64,000 nt of DNA from Staphylococcus arlettae (GCF_002902345.1 NZ_PPQB01000005.1:632168-696167); one strand, 5' to 3'. Shown: positions 1-10,476, numbered from the stretch's first letter. Numbers and translations are program-made. The notes: a model not told the origin generated them from the sequence alone.

Positions 1-31
1 CTAATTTTTTTGATTTCTTTTTGTCTTTCTA

Positions 32-60
32 TTGAATTTCAAATAATATAAACGTACAAT
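32..60 (+). promoter_or_regulatory. Putative sigma-A promoter of the metalloprotease gene
   Basis: A TTGAAT box at 32-37 and a TACAAT box at 55-60 are separated by 17 bases and point toward the protease start at 146. This matches the vegetative promoter consensus well. It would give a leader of about 80 bases. No operator or other regulator site is recognisable. Inferred from sequence only. Confidence 0.45.
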
Positions 61-145
61 TTATTTAATTTCACTTTTTAATTTTACTTTAAATGTGAAA
101 ATGTTTATACAAAAATTCAGACCACTGAAGTTACGGAGGCTAGTA

Positions 146-1726
146 ATGAAAAAATTTATAACTTTATCATTAGTTTCATTTTCGGCTGTTGCTTTACTTT
201 CAAATAATAGTATTCATGCTGAATCATTAACTAAAAGTAACAGTTTGAAAGGTCAACAACTCCAAAAAGAAGTTGGACAAAAAGCAATATCAAATAGTAG
301 TGATGTAGAGCAATTATTGCAAAATAACGCACAGCAAATCATTGAACATTCATCGAAAAAGCACAAAGAAGCTCAGGTCAAAAATCCATTCGCTCAATAT
401 AAAGTTATTAATCAACAACAAGATAAAAATGGTACAACGCACTACAGTTTAAAGCCAAAAGTAGATGGAGTCACAGTTGAAGATAGTACGATTAAAGTTC
501 ATATCGACAAAAATAATAATGTATCTTTAATTAATGGTAGCATTGATAAGCCACATATCACAGCCGACAATACAGCTAAACTGTCAAAAGACAGTGCGGT
601 TACAAAAGCCTTTGACGCAATTAATCAATCCCAAGATAAAGTTAAAAACGCAAAAGGCTATGACATCGTGAGTAATAATGAACTCACAATTAACAGTGAC
701 AAACAGCGTTTAGTTTATAACATTGACTTAAATTATATCGATCCTAAACCTGCACATTGGAAAATACAAATTGATGCACAAACAGGCGAAGTTATCAAAA
801 AACAAAACGTCATTGAAAATGTTGCTACTGAAGGCAGTGGTACGGGTGTGAATGGAGATACTAAGAAACCTTTACATATTGATAAAGCAAATAATAAATA
901 TTCTCTTTTAGATACAACACATAATGGTGCAATTGAAACTTTTACCGCAAATCAAAGTGAAATCAACTATAATGAAATATTAAATGATACTGCAGAATTC
1001 ACTGACCAAAAACAACGTGCAGGTGTCGATGCACATTTTTATGCTAATAAGGTTTATGATTATTACTTAAATAATTTTGATAGAGATAGTTATGATAATA
1101 ACGGCGCAAAAATACAATCCATTGTAAATTATGGTAAGGATTATAATAATGCGGCTTGGACTGGACAATTTATGATTTATGGTGATGGAGATGGTGAGCA
1201 ATTCGCACCATTTTCTGGATCTAAAGATGTTGTAGCACACGAATTAACACACGCCGTTACTGAAAAAACAGCTCAATTAACTTATCAAGATCAATCAGGT
1301 GCATTAAACGAATCATTTTCTGATGTCTTTGGGTACTTTGTAGATCCGGAAAATTGGTTGTTGGGTGAAGATATATATACTCCAGGTAAATACGGTGATG
1401 CTTTAAGAAGTTTATCCAATCCGGAAGATTATAATCAACCTGCACATATGGATCAATATTATACAGGTACTGATGATAATGGCGGCGTCCATACAAATAG
1501 TGGTATTCCAAATAAAGCTGGTTATTTAACTATTAAAGCAATTGGTAAAGACAAAGCTCAAGAAATTTATTATCTAGCTTTAACACAATACTTAAGTTCT
1601 AATTCTAACTTTGTAGATGCGAAAATCGCATTAACTAAAGCCGCAACAGAACTTTATGGAGAAGATAGCTCAGAAGTAGACGCTGTAGACAAAGCATGGA
1701 ATGATGTAGGTGTCACAGAGTCATAA
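146..1726 (+). CDS. Secreted thermolysin-family (M4) neutral metalloprotease, aureolysin-like
   Basis: Zinc endopeptidase made as a 526-residue preproprotein. The start at 146 is chosen over an in-frame ATG at 95 because GGAGG lies just upstream and a typical signal peptide (MKKFITLSLV followed by a hydrophobic core) then begins. Next come an FTP/PepSY propeptide (about residues 40-215) and the M4 catalytic domain. The zinc and catalytic residues are visible: HELTH at 365-369, the third zinc ligand E389 in NESFSD, and the catalytic histidine H449 in GVHTNSG. Length and order match aureolysin/SepA-type staphylococcal proteases. It stands alone, convergent with recG. The family is known to act outside the cell on proteins. 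The substrate here is not known. Confidence 0.93.
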   Translation: MKKFITLSLVSFSAVALLSNNSIHAESLTKSNSLKGQQLQKEVGQKAISNSSDVEQLLQNNAQQIIEHSSKKHKEAQVKNPFAQYKVINQQQDKNGTTHYSLKPKVDGVTVEDSTIKVHIDKNNNVSLINGSIDKPHITADNTAKLSKDSAVTKAFDAINQSQDKVKNAKGYDIVSNNELTINSDKQRLVYNIDLNYIDPKPAHWKIQIDAQTGEVIKKQNVIENVATEGSGTGVNGDTKKPLHIDKANNKYSLLDTTHNGAIETFTANQSEINYNEILNDTAEFTDQKQRAGVDAHFYANKVYDYYLNNFDRDSYDNNGAKIQSIVNYGKDYNNAAWTGQFMIYGDGDGEQFAPFSGSKDVVAHELTHAVTEKTAQLTYQDQSGALNESFSDVFGYFVDPENWLLGEDIYTPGKYGDALRSLSNPEDYNQPAHMDQYYTGTDDNGGVHTNSGIPNKAGYLTIKAIGKDKAQEIYYLALTQYLSSNSNFVDAKIALTKAATELYGEDSSEVDAVDKAWNDVGVTES

Positions 1727-1737
1727 TATTAATTAAT

Positions 1738-1775
1738 ACTAGAGGCTAGGACAAAAATTTGTCCTAGCCTCTAGT
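1738..1775. terminator. Bidirectional terminator between the protease and recG
   Basis: A near-perfect 18-base-pair inverted repeat (1738-1755 with 1758-1775) has arms reading ACTAGAGGCTAGGACAAA. It lies between two convergent genes, so it probably ends transcription from both sides. Arms of the same type recur at other gene ends in this window. Confidence 0.85.
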
Positions 1776-1784
1776 TATTATTAT

Positions 1785-3830
1785 TTAATCAAAACTTGTA
1801 TGTAATAAGTTTTCTTCGATAAATACTCTTAAATGGGTGTACGCATCAGTAAAAAACGCTCCTGATTGTATCAGCTCACCAGCTTCATCTCTCGCAACTT
1901 CTAACATTTTATAGTCCTCTACAACATTAGCAACTAAAAAGTCAGGCAAGCCACTTTGTTTTACTCCAAAAAAGTCACCTGGTCCACGCATTTCTAAATC
2001 TCTCTCACTTAATTCAAAACCATCTGTTGTTTGTGTCATAATTGTCATTCGCTCTATCCCTGTTTCAGTTTTTGGAGAGGCAATTAATACACAGTAACTT
2101 TGATGTTCACTTCGTCCTACACGACCACGCAACTGATGAAGCGTCGACAGTCCAAAGCGGTCGGCGTCGTATATCATCATGAATGTAGCATTAGGTACAT
2201 TCACACCTACTTCTACTACTGTCGTCGATACTAAAATATCAATTTCATGATTACTAAACCGCTGCATTACAGTATCTTTTTCGTCTGCAGTCAACTTTCC
2301 ATGTAATAAGCCTACACGTTGTTCACCATAATATTGTTGCAATGATTCAAACAAGGCAACAACATTTTGAACATCCTCTAAATGCTCAGAACTCTCAATG
2401 AGTGGACATATTACATATGCTTGTCGACCTTTCTGTAATTCTGCTGTCATTTGATTTAGAACTTGTTCATATGCTTCATGTTTTGACCATGAAGTGATGA
2501 TAGGTTTTCGTCCTTTTGGTAACTGTTTAATTGATGAGACATCCATTTCACCGAATACAGAAATAGCTAATGTACGAGGAATAGGCGTCGCAGTCATGAA
2601 TAATACATTAGTCATAGCGCCTTTTTCGCGTAATAATTGGCGTTGATTCACTCCAAAACGATGCTGTTCATCGGTAATCACTAAACCAACTTGTTGGAAA
2701 ACAACATCATCTTGAATCAAAGCATGTGTCCCAATTAAACAATCTATCTCTCCTGCTTTTAATTGCTCTAACAATAATTTTCGTTTTTTCCCTTTTACTG
2801 AACCTGTCAATAAAGCTACATTCATAGTATCACCAAATAACTGAACTAAACTTTCTGCATGTTGTTCAGCTAATATTTCAGTCGGTACCATTAACGCAGA
2901 TTGATAGCCGGCCGTTTTTAAGGCGTACATACAAATTGCAGCAACCACAGTTTTGCCTGATCCCACATCACCTTGCAGTAGTCTGTGCATTCGAATAGGT
3001 GCCTTTAAATCACGAAAAATTTCATTCACACTATTTTTTTGCGCATCTGTTAATTCAAAAGGTAAGCGTTCAATAAATTGTTTGACTAACGTAATATTAT
3101 ATTCTACTTCAACTGCTTCATCCGAAGATTTTTCTAAGCGGTTTAACCATTGCATACGTAATTCAAACATGAATAATTCAGTAAATGCATACGTTCGACG
3201 TGCTTTCATCAATGACGGTTTATCTTTTGCAAAATGTAAAGCTTTTAACGTGTCAGACAACGACTCCAACTTGTATTTCTTTCTTAGTTCATCTGACAGC
3301 CATTCGTGAATAGTAACATCTTGTAATACTTGACGAATCATCTCACGTAATGGTTTTTGCTTGATACCTTCTTTTATCCGATAAACAGGTTCAAATTGTT
3401 CTTCTTCTGTATTACTTTGTTGAAAGAACATACGAGTGCCATTAATTTCCTGTTTATTACGTTGCCACTTCCCTTTAATAGTGACCATTTGATGTAACTC
3501 AATTTTTTTCTTTAAATAGGGTTGATTAAAAAATACACATTTAACAGCAATTTGATTGACCATTATATGTACAGTTAACTTTGACTTATTGCGACCAAAA
3601 AAAGCGACAGTTGGTGTTGAATAAACTTCACCCACAACTGTCACCATAGATTGATCATCTGCTTGATTTAAGTCAATTACAGTATTATCTTCATAGCGCA
3701 TTGGTAAATATAAAATTAAATCTTCAACTGTATGGATATTCAATTCATTTAATACTGCCAAACGCTTCGGCCCCAAACCTTTTATTTTAGTTAAGGGATA
3801 CGGGCTCTCTATTAAATTGACTTTTGTCAT
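1785..3830 (-). CDS. recG: ATP-dependent DNA helicase RecG
   Basis: A 681-residue superfamily 2 helicase that remodels stalled replication forks and Holliday junctions. The N-terminal wedge/OB-fold region (about residues 1-230) is followed by the helicase core. Walker A is GDVGSGKT near residue 290, motif II is DEQH near 386, and the C-terminal helicase half carries [13 protein letters not shown] and the QLRGRVGR motif VI. Length is normal for the family. It starts 2 bases after the sdaAA stop, so it is probably the last gene of a transcript that begins with sdaAB. Confidence 0.98.
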   Translation of the reverse strand: MTKVNLIESPYPLTKIKGLGPKRLAVLNELNIHTVEDLILYLPMRYEDNTVIDLNQADDQSMVTVVGEVYSTPTVAFFGRNKSKLTVHIMVNQIAVKCVFFNQPYLKKKIELHQMVTIKGKWQRNKQEINGTRMFFQQSNTEEEQFEPVYRIKEGIKQKPLREMIRQVLQDVTIHEWLSDELRKKYKLESLSDTLKALHFAKDKPSLMKARRTYAFTELFMFELRMQWLNRLEKSSDEAVEVEYNITLVKQFIERLPFELTDAQKNSVNEIFRDLKAPIRMHRLLQGDVGSGKTVVAAICMYALKTAGYQSALMVPTEILAEQHAESLVQLFGDTMNVALLTGSVKGKKRKLLLEQLKAGEIDCLIGTHALIQDDVVFQQVGLVITDEQHRFGVNQRQLLREKGAMTNVLFMTATPIPRTLAISVFGEMDVSSIKQLPKGRKPIITSWSKHEAYEQVLNQMTAELQKGRQAYVICPLIESSEHLEDVQNVVALFESLQQYYGEQRVGLLHGKLTADEKDTVMQRFSNHEIDILVSTTVVEVGVNVPNATFMMIYDADRFGLSTLHQLRGRVGRSEHQSYCVLIASPKTETGIERMTIMTQTTDGFELSERDLEMRGPGDFFGVKQSGLPDFLVANVVEDYKMLEVARDEAGELIQSGAFFTDAYTHLRVFIEENLLHTSFD

Positions 3831-3832
3831 AA

Positions 3833-4702
3833 TTAATCACCAAATATTTCTTGTTTTAAACGTTGCCCTGTAGGTGTTCCAGCTAAACCACCACGTCCAG
3901 TTTCACGTAAAGCTGAAGGCATTGTTTGTCCAATTTTATACATTGCTTCAATAACCTCATCGGTCGGTATTCTTGATGTAACTCCAGCAAGTGCCATATC
4001 TGCTGAAACTATCGCATTTGATGCACCCGCTGCATTACGTTTTACACAAGGTACTTCTACCAACCCAGCGACAGGGTCACATACTAAACCTAGCATATTT
4101 TTCAAACAAATTGCAAAAGCTTCGGCCGATTGTTGTGGCGTACCTCCAGCTAATTCTACTGTAGCACCGGCTGCCATTGCTGCTGCAGACCCTACTTCTG
4201 CTTGACAACCACCTGCTGCACCAGAAATTGATGCATTATTAGCTACAACAAAACCAAAAGCACCCGATGTTAACAAGAAATTTAGCATATCTTTTCTTGA
4301 AGGATTTAATCTCGGTTTCAAACCAAATAATACACCTGGAACGACACCAGCAGAACCTGCAGTTGGTGTAGCACAAATTTTGCCCATAGCAGCATTAACT
4401 TCATTTGTAGCAACTGCTTTGCTTACTGCATCTAAGAGTGTATTACCTGCTAATGATTGACCACTAGCAATATAATTTTTAATAAGTACTGCATCACCAC
4501 CAGTTAAACCAGTAGTTGATGTCACGCCCTCAAGTCCTTCATCCAATGCATTTTCCATAGTTTGTAAGTTTTTATCCATATTTGCATATACTTCATCAGC
4601 TGTTAGTCCAGTGATACTCATTTCTTGTTCTAACATTACTTCATGAATTTTTTTATTTTCTGTTTCACAAATTTCCACTAATTCCTTTACACTTTTAAAC
4701 AT
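3833..4702 (-). CDS. sdaAA: L-serine dehydratase, alpha subunit
   Basis: Catalytic subunit of the iron-sulfur L-serine ammonia-lyase that converts L-serine to pyruvate and ammonia. The 289-residue protein has the family's conserved cysteines ([41 protein letters not shown]), which hold the oxygen-sensitive 4Fe-4S cluster together with the family's C-terminal region. It follows sdaAB by 12 bases, so the two subunits are co-transcribed. recG follows directly. The enzyme feeds serine carbon into pyruvate in the cytoplasm. Confidence 0.97.
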   Translation of the reverse strand: MFKSVKELVEICETENKKIHEVMLEQEMSITGLTADEVYANMDKNLQTMENALDEGLEGVTSTTGLTGGDAVLIKNYIASGQSLAGNTLLDAVSKAVATNEVNAAMGKICATPTAGSAGVVPGVLFGLKPRLNPSRKDMLNFLLTSGAFGFVVANNASISGAAGGCQAEVGSAAAMAAGATVELAGGTPQQSAEAFAICLKNMLGLVCDPVAGLVEVPCVKRNAAGASNAIVSADMALAGVTSRIPTDEVIEAMYKIGQTMPSALRETGRGGLAGTPTGQRLKQEIFGD

Positions 4703-4714
4703 GCTATACCTCCA

Positions 4715-5380
4715 TTAGGCGTCGCCCATGAGTGAAACAGTCACTACACCATCGACGTTTTTAATTTTTTCTATAATATCTTCGTTTATAGCATCGTCTA
4801 ATTCGCAAGTCATTAATGCCTGATCGCCTTTTTCTTTTCTTGAGACTTGCATGCTACCAACGTTAATGCTCGAATCCCCAAGAATATTCGCAACACGCCC
4901 TATCGTACCAAATGTATCTTTATGGAAGACTAGTAGTGCTGGATAATTACCACTGATAGCGATATTAAAGCCATTGATCGCCACTACTTCTATTTTTCCT
5001 CCACCAATAGACACACCTTCTACAGAAATTTCTTTTTCACCATCACGCATATTTAGAATAGCAGTGTTGGGATGTGAGCGTTCTTCTGCCATTTCTATGA
5101 AGTTTACTTTCATTCCGACCTCTTCTGCTGTTTGTAAACTACTTTTAATACGATCATCATCTGTATCATAACCTAATAAGCCACCTACAAGTGCAACGTC
5201 CGTACCATGCCCTTGATACGTTTCCATGAAAGAACCATATAAATATATATCTACTTGTTTTGGAACTTGACCAAATAAGTCTTTGGCTACTAAACCAATT
5301 CTTACAGCACCTGCAGTATGTGACGATGATGGTCCAACCATAGTCGGACCTATAATATCAAATACACTTTTATATTTCAT
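4715..5380 (-). CDS. sdaAB: L-serine dehydratase, beta subunit
   Basis: The 221-residue partner of SdaAA. The N-terminal half carries the GPSSSHTAGAVRIG serine-binding signature near residues 16-30. The C-terminal part (about 145-221) resembles an ACT domain (NVGSMQVSRKEKGDQALMTCELDD), as is usual for the two-subunit Gram-positive enzyme. It is the first gene of sdaAB-sdaAA-recG. An AT-rich upstream region contains a possible promoter and a cre-like sequence, which would fit carbon catabolite control. Confidence 0.96.
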   Translation of the reverse strand: MKYKSVFDIIGPTMVGPSSSHTAGAVRIGLVAKDLFGQVPKQVDIYLYGSFMETYQGHGTDVALVGGLLGYDTDDDRIKSSLQTAEEVGMKVNFIEMAEERSHPNTAILNMRDGEKEISVEGVSIGGGKIEVVAINGFNIAISGNYPALLVFHKDTFGTIGRVANILGDSSINVGSMQVSRKEKGDQALMTCELDDAINEDIIEKIKNVDGVVTVSLMGDA

Positions 5381-5415
5381 AATTATACCCCACTCTTAAT
5401 TTTAATGTTTCTAAA

Positions 5416-5475
5416 GTGTTGCGCTTACATTTCCTAATGCTACATTATTATAACAAGAGAGTAAGCTTTTATAAA
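5416..5475 (-). promoter_or_regulatory. Possible sdaAB promoter with a cre-like site
   Basis: On the minus strand a TTTATA box (5470-5475) and a TATAAT box (5447-5452) are 17 bases apart, upstream of sdaAB. About 15-30 bases downstream, at 5416-5430, lies ATGTAAGCGCAACAC. Its left half matches the CcpA site consensus, but the right half is poor. A roadblock-type cre is possible but weakly supported. Confidence 0.3.
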
Positions 5476-5554
5476 CCGAAACTGGTTATAATGCTTATTC
5501 ATAATGCTACTTCAACCATTGCTCAACGATGAAACTTTAAATAAACAGCACAAA

Positions 5555-5607
5555 AAAGAGCGGAAGTGAAATCAAATCCAACAAAAATTGATTTCCTATT
5601 CCCGCCC
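5555..5607 (-). terminator. Terminator downstream of fakA
   Basis: An imperfect inverted repeat (about 5559-5575 with 5588-5607) reads, on the minus strand, as a GC-containing stem followed by TCTTTTTT. It lies about 95 bases after the fakA stop, so it most likely ends the asp23-fakA transcript. The rest of the 5381-5699 gap holds the sdaA promoter region and no other gene. Confidence 0.65.
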
Positions 5608-5699
5608 TAACCAGTATCTTGTTATGATTTAAACGCCTAAAAAAACTAATTTAAACAAAACCATATTATTAAAAGATACTGTACCAGCTACCTTTTAAT

Positions 5700-7358
5700 T
5701 TATTCCACTGAAAATAAATAAGGATATACTGGTTGCTGACCATGATGTAAATCCATTTCTATTTCTGGGTATTCCGCTTCTAACCATTGTTCAATGGCTG
5801 CAGTCGTATCATCATCAGCCTCTGCTCCTGCAATAATAGTAATGATTTCGCTGTCCTCTTCAATCATGTTTTGTAGTAATTGTTGAACCGCTATATTTTG
5901 CTCAACATTACTTGTCACAATTTTGTCTTCTGCTAAGCCCATAAATGCATCTTTTTTAATTTCCACACCATCAATTGTAGTATCTCTTACCGCGTAAGTA
6001 ATTGCACCGGATTTAACTACAGATAATGATTCAAGCATACGTTTTTTATTGTCAGTTAACGTATCTTCTTTATCATAATTAAACAGCGCTGCAATGCCTT
6101 GTGGAATTGAACGTGTAGGCACTACAAGTGCTTCTACATCTACAATATCTGCTGCTTGTTCACTAGCCATTTGAATATTTTTGTTATTAGGTAAAATCAA
6201 CGCACGTTTACAATTTGATTGTTTAATCACATCAATGATATCCTGCGTAGATGGATTCATCGTTTGACCACCATGAATTACATGTGTAGCACCCATCGAT
6301 TTGAATAACTCAGAGATACCTTCACCCATAGAAATCGTAATAACTGCAGTTTCTACGTTAGAAGTGGTAGTTTCAGTTTGAGCTGTTTGGTTGTTTTGTT
6401 CTTTTTTAATTACCTCTCGATGTTGTTCACGCATATTTTCGGATTTCAATTTAATTAATTCGCCGTATTGCTGACCATAATTAAATACATCACCAGGTTT
6501 TTCAGTATGTACATGAACTTTTACAATTTCATCATCATTAATTACTAATAATGAATCGCCAAATTGACTCATATCTTCTCTAAACTCATTTTCATCAAAT
6601 GTTTTAGCTTGTTCATCAAATTTAACCATCATCTCAGTACAGTAACCGTAAACGATATCCTCAGTATTTATCACACCATGAAAATCATGTGCTTCAGTCA
6701 CTAATGATTCAGCGTCTATTTTTTGGCTATTATCTTCTATAGTTTCACCTTTTAAAGCCGCTAAAAATCCTTCATAGACCAATACTAAGCCTTTACCGCC
6801 ACTATCAACTACACCTACTTCTTTTAATACTGGTAGTAAATTAGGTGTATTATCTAAAGATTCTTTGGCACTTTCTACAACGAAAGACATAAGTTCCAAA
6901 CAATCTTCTGTCGATTGTGCTTTATCAATTGCTGCACTGCCAGCATCTTTAGCTACAGTTAATATTGTCCCCTCAACTGGCTTCATGATTGCTTTATAAG
7001 CTGTGTCAACACCAGCCTGTATACTTTCAGCGAGTTGTTGTGCATTGATTTCTTCGTTTTCTTCAAGTGCCTTACAAAAACCTCTGAAAATTTGGGATAA
7101 AATCACACCTGAATTACCTCGCGCACCCATTAAGAGCCCTTTTGAAAATGTTTTTCCTAATGCTCCTATATGATTGGATGAATTGTGCTCGACTGCTTCT
7201 CTTCCTGAAGTCATTGTTAAATTCATATTTGTCCCCGTATCACCATCAGGAACAGGATACACGTTGAGTGAATCCACTAAGTCTGCATGTTTTGATAAGT
7301 TTTGCGCCCCTTGTATTATCATATCGGCAAAAAGCTTACCATTAATTGTGCTAACCAT
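5700..7358 (-). CDS. fakA: Fatty acid kinase catalytic subunit FakA (DAK2/DegV-like)
   Basis: ATP-dependent kinase that phosphorylates fatty acids held by a separate FakB binding protein, giving acyl-phosphate for phospholipid synthesis. FakA also affects virulence-gene regulation in S. aureus. The 552-residue protein has an N-terminal DhaL/DAK2 domain (about residues 8-200) with the nucleotide/Mg motif [15 protein letters not shown] near 36-50, then a middle linker domain and a C-terminal DegV-like domain. Length agrees with the S. aureus protein of about 548 residues. It starts 15 bases after the Asp23-family gene and is translated with it. No fakB is in the window. Confidence 0.95.
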   Translation of the reverse strand: MVSTINGKLFADMIIQGAQNLSKHADLVDSLNVYPVPDGDTGTNMNLTMTSGREAVEHNSSNHIGALGKTFSKGLLMGARGNSGVILSQIFRGFCKALEENEEINAQQLAESIQAGVDTAYKAIMKPVEGTILTVAKDAGSAAIDKAQSTEDCLELMSFVVESAKESLDNTPNLLPVLKEVGVVDSGGKGLVLVYEGFLAALKGETIEDNSQKIDAESLVTEAHDFHGVINTEDIVYGYCTEMMVKFDEQAKTFDENEFREDMSQFGDSLLVINDDEIVKVHVHTEKPGDVFNYGQQYGELIKLKSENMREQHREVIKKEQNNQTAQTETTTSNVETAVITISMGEGISELFKSMGATHVIHGGQTMNPSTQDIIDVIKQSNCKRALILPNNKNIQMASEQAADIVDVEALVVPTRSIPQGIAALFNYDKEDTLTDNKKRMLESLSVVKSGAITYAVRDTTIDGVEIKKDAFMGLAEDKIVTSNVEQNIAVQQLLQNMIEEDSEIITIIAGAEADDDTTAAIEQWLEAEYPEIEMDLHHGQQPVYPYLFSVE

Positions 7359-7373
7359 TTCTATAATATCCTC

Positions 7374-7745
7374 CTAGTTTTTCATGCCGTTATTTATGCG
7401 CACACCTTGTACGTATATATTAATTGCTTTTACTTTTATTTTTAATGTTTGTTCCAATGTATATTTAACTGTAGATTGAACATTACTTGCGACCTCAGAT
7501 ATTTTGACACCATAACTTGTGATAATATACATATCCACAACTATTTCACCTAAATTTTCTTTAACCACAATACCTTTAGCATAATTTTCATGCCCAAGTA
7601 TTTCTGCAATGCCATCTCTAACTTGTTGTCTTGAAGCCATTCCTACAATGCCATAACATTCCACTGCTTTACTACCAACAACGTTAGCTATCACTTCATT
7701 TGAAATATTGATATTACCATAATCATTTTTAATTTCCAATGTCAT
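7374..7745 (-). CDS. Asp23/Gls24-family envelope stress protein (YloU-like)
   Basis: A 123-residue protein of the Asp23/Gls24 (DUF322) family, found next to fakA in many Firmicutes. The ATG at 7745 is preferred to a start 10 codons upstream because GAGGGGG lies 7-8 bases before it. The family core is seen in YGNINISNEVIANVVG and in IVVDMYIITSYGVKISEVA. Asp23 itself is a membrane-associated cell-wall stress protein. The exact role of this YloU-type paralogue, conserved beside fakA, is not known to me. Confidence 0.88.
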   Translation of the reverse strand: MTLEIKNDYGNINISNEVIANVVGSKAVECYGIVGMASRQQVRDGIAEILGHENYAKGIVVKENLGEIVVDMYIITSYGVKISEVASNVQSTVKYTLEQTLKIKVKAINIYVQGVRINNGMKN

Positions 7746-7899
7746 TTTATAGGCCCCCTCAAAATTTTCCCTCAACAGATGTTTGATTGTTTAGAATTAC
7801 AATTAACGCATCGTAGAAAAATCTACAATATTTCACATCGTATAATTATAGCATAATTTATTCACTGTAAAAGTACAATGTTAAATATTTATAATTTTA

Positions 7900-7928
7900 T
7901 TGCCATGACTTTCAATTTATGATATATT
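7900..7928 (+). promoter_or_regulatory. Promoter of rpmB
   Basis: TTGCCA (7900-7905) and TATATT (7923-7928) are exactly 17 bases apart, about 50 bases before a strong ribosome binding site (AAAGGAGGT) and the rpmB start. This is a good vegetative promoter. Confidence 0.65.
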
Positions 7929-7981
7929 ATCCAAGTATGTAGTAGACACGTGTATTTATATTTATTAAAGGAGGTACTTTC

Positions 7982-8170
7982 ATGGGCAAACAATGTTACG
8001 TAACAGGTCGTAAAGCTTCAACTGGTAACAATCGTTCACACGCTTTAAATTCTACTAAACGTAGATGGAATGCTAACCTTCAAAAAGTTAGAATTCTTGT
8101 AGACGGAAAACCTAAAAAAGTTTGGGTTTCTGCACGTGCTTTAAAATCTGGTAAAGTTACTAGAGTTTAA
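7982..8170 (+). CDS. rpmB: 50S ribosomal protein L28
   Basis: A 62-residue basic protein of the large ribosomal subunit. It starts [20 protein letters not shown] and has the [14 protein letters not shown] end typical of L28. The CxxC zinc-type knuckles of some paralogues are absent: only C5 is present. It is monocistronic, with its own promoter, a strong AAAGGAGG site and a terminator. It points away from the neighbouring minus-strand operons, as in other staphylococci and Bacillus. Confidence 0.98.
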   Translation: MGKQCYVTGRKASTGNNRSHALNSTKRRWNANLQKVRILVDGKPKKVWVSARALKSGKVTRV

Positions 8171-8189
8171 TAAATATAATGCACATTAA

Positions 8190-8222
8190 AAAGACCAGTC
8201 CTTATGTGGAGGATTGGTCTTT
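8190..8222. terminator. Bidirectional terminator between rpmB and thiN
   Basis: A 12-base-pair stem, AAAGACCAGTCC (8190-8201) with GGATTGGTCTTT (8211-8222), is followed on the plus strand by a run of T and preceded by A residues. It serves rpmB and probably the converging thiN transcript. Confidence 0.9.
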
Positions 8223-8230
8223 TTTTATGT

Positions 8231-8869
8231 TTAAGCATCTTTACTTTTAATCATTAACAAACTACCATTATCGATTATCACTTTGCCCCGTTCCTCATTC
8301 AACTCATTAGACACTGTTAATGTAGAACCGAGTGCTAATGTCTGATTGAATAATTCGTATTTAAAATGTTGCAATGTAATCGTAACTGGATAAATGACTG
8401 GTATAAAAGATACATACTGATAAGATTCATCTCTACTAACTATGTGCTGACCCTGTGGTAAATATTGTATTTCATTTTGAGCATCAATGATACGCAAATT
8501 GACATTACCTTGATGATATTCAGGCTTTTCTAAAATTTGCAAAGCACCCATAAAATGATCCAATCGCGCCCCAGTAGCACCATATATTTCTATATCATCA
8601 TATCCTGCATCAATTGCTTCTGCTATTGCTAGTGCTAGATCTGTATCATCTTTTTCAGCCTCAACGGGGTTTATGTTCAGCGTTTCAACAAGTAACATTC
8701 TTTCTTTATCTGTGACTGAATCAAAATCTCCGACAGCCAGCTTAGGTGTAATGTCATGTTGTATTAAAATGAGCGCGCCTCTATCTACACCAATCCAGTG
8801 GTCATCATTTGCGGTTTCGAGTAATTGAGCCGGCAAATTACGGTTACCACATAGAATTTTAGCTTTCAT
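8231..8869 (-). CDS. thiN: Thiamine pyrophosphokinase
   Basis: Transfers pyrophosphate from ATP to thiamine, giving thiamine diphosphate. The 212-residue protein shows the family motifs GVDRGA near residue 27, AVGDFDSVTDKE near 45, EKDDTDLALAIAEA near 75 and the YGATGARLDHFMG loop near 98. A beta-rich C-terminal thiamine-binding part follows. It is the last gene of a minus-strand run with rpe and rsgA, 4 bases after rpe, the usual Firmicute arrangement. Confidence 0.95.
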   Translation of the reverse strand: MKAKILCGNRNLPAQLLETANDDHWIGVDRGALILIQHDITPKLAVGDFDSVTDKERMLLVETLNINPVEAEKDDTDLALAIAEAIDAGYDDIEIYGATGARLDHFMGALQILEKPEYHQGNVNLRIIDAQNEIQYLPQGQHIVSRDESYQYVSFIPVIYPVTITLQHFKYELFNQTLALGSTLTVSNELNEERGKVIIDNGSLLMIKSKDA

Positions 8870-8873
8870 ATTA

Positions 8874-9518
8874 TCAACCTTTCAGTTGTTTTGTCGCAGT
8901 TGCATAATCATTATGTCCAAAGAAATAGGAACCAGCGACTAACATTGTTGCGCCTTTGTTAATGACTTGTTGAGCTGTCATATCATTAATGCCACCGTCA
9001 ACTTCAATATCAAAAGTTAAATTTAGTTGTGATTTCAACTCAGCTAAACTTTCTATCTTAGCTAGACTATTTTCGATAAATGCCTGGCCACCAAAACCTG
9101 GATTCACTGTCATAATTAGAACATAATCTACCATGTTTATAATTGGTTTAATGGCATCTATAGGTGTACCCGGATTCAAAACCACTCCAGCTTTCACATT
9201 TTGATTTTTAATCTGTTGCACTACCCTATGTATATGAGGTGTTGCTTCTACATGTACTGAAATCATATCTGCACCGTGTTGCGCAAATAATTCAACATAT
9301 TGTTCAGGTTGTTCAATCATTAAATGGACATCAATGGGTAATGTTGTTCCTTTACGTACTGCTTCTAAAATAGGTAATCCTATTGATATATTTGGAACAA
9401 ATTGTCCATCCATCACATCAAAATGGACACCATCTGCACCTGATGCTTCTATTTGTGTTAACTCTTCTTGTAATTTTAAAAAATCTGCTGATAATAATGA
9501 AGGATAAATTTTTGCCAT
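8874..9518 (-). CDS. rpe: Ribulose-phosphate 3-epimerase
   Basis: Interconverts ribulose-5-phosphate and xylulose-5-phosphate in the pentose phosphate pathway. The 214-residue TIM barrel carries the metal and catalytic motifs LSADF, HFDVMDGQFVPN near residues 33-45, VHLM near 66, VNPGFGGQAF near 140 and DGGI near 176. It shares one base with the end of rsgA and is followed 4 bases later by thiN, so the three genes are one transcript. Confidence 0.98.
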   Translation of the reverse strand: MAKIYPSLLSADFLKLQEELTQIEASGADGVHFDVMDGQFVPNISIGLPILEAVRKGTTLPIDVHLMIEQPEQYVELFAQHGADMISVHVEATPHIHRVVQQIKNQNVKAGVVLNPGTPIDAIKPIINMVDYVLIMTVNPGFGGQAFIENSLAKIESLAELKSQLNLTFDIEVDGGINDMTAQQVINKGATMLVAGSYFFGHNDYATATKQLKG

Positions 9519-10393
9519 TAGTATCGTTCCTTTCTGTTACTAATTTCGTTGTATAATTGAACATAATGATCATAACGAAATTGGGCAATGTTGTTATTTT
9601 CTAACTCAATTTTGACATTACATTTTGGTTCTTTTATATGGTTGCAATCTCTAAATTTACACAACTCCCCATATTCAGCAATGTCGACAAAATACGATTT
9701 TAGTTCTTCTTTTTGAATATGATCAAAATCTAATGCACTAAAACCTGGAGTATCTGCAATAAAACCATTATGCCGTTCATACAATTCTACATGTCGTGTA
9801 GTATGACGACCTCGATTTAATGATTTAGAGATATATTGCGTTTCAATATTTAACTCTGGGAAAAAGTGATTTAATAAAGTGGACTTACCAACACCTGACT
9901 GACCACTTAATACTGCTAAACCATTTCCCCAAGCGTCAAAAATTGCAGAAATATCATCTTCTAATCCAACGAATTGTGTTTGGTAACCCATAGCTTCATA
10001 AATTGTTAGAAGCTCTGTAATTTTGTGAACTTCTTCCGTCGTCAAAAGATCTTTTTTCGTAACTAAAATGCGCGGCCGCATATGATATGAGTGAGCAATA
10101 ACCAAAAATCGATCTAATAGTTGTGTAGAAAATGATGGTTCTATCGCACTCATCACTATAATTAAATGGTCTACATTACTCACAGGTGGACGTTTAAGTT
10201 CATTTTTTCTAGTATGCACATTTTGTATATATCCTTCAGTAATATTCTCAACTTCAAAATCCACTACATCACCCACTATAGGTGAAAACTTATTTTTTCT
10301 AAATAATCCTCTAGGCTTAGTATCAAACATTTCACCATCGACATCTACACGATAAACGCCACTCAAAGATTTAATAATACGGCCTGTTTTCAA
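9518..10393 (-). CDS. rsgA: Small ribosomal subunit biogenesis GTPase RsgA
   Basis: Circularly permuted GTPase that checks late 30S subunit assembly and responds to (p)ppGpp. The 291-residue protein has an N-terminal OB fold (about 1-65), then GTPase motifs in the permuted order G4 (TKKD), G1 ([12 protein letters not shown] near residue 165) and G3 (DTPGFS). A C-terminal zinc knuckle, [14 protein letters not shown], lies near 245-260. It is the first gene of rsgA-rpe-thiN and is separated from the upstream kinase gene by a long hairpin. Confidence 0.97.
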   Translation of the reverse strand: MKTGRIIKSLSGVYRVDVDGEMFDTKPRGLFRKNKFSPIVGDVVDFEVENITEGYIQNVHTRKNELKRPPVSNVDHLIIVMSAIEPSFSTQLLDRFLVIAHSYHMRPRILVTKKDLLTTEEVHKITELLTIYEAMGYQTQFVGLEDDISAIFDAWGNGLAVLSGQSGVGKSTLLNHFFPELNIETQYISKSLNRGRHTTRHVELYERHNGFIADTPGFSALDFDHIQKEELKSYFVDIAEYGELCKFRDCNHIKEPKCNVKIELENNNIAQFRYDHYVQLYNEISNRKERY

Positions 10394-10476
10394 TCTAGCA
10401 CCTCTCTTCAGTATGTTTACTTCTATTATTATAGCAAAGGCTTATAAAATTAAATAATAAATAATATTAATTAAAA

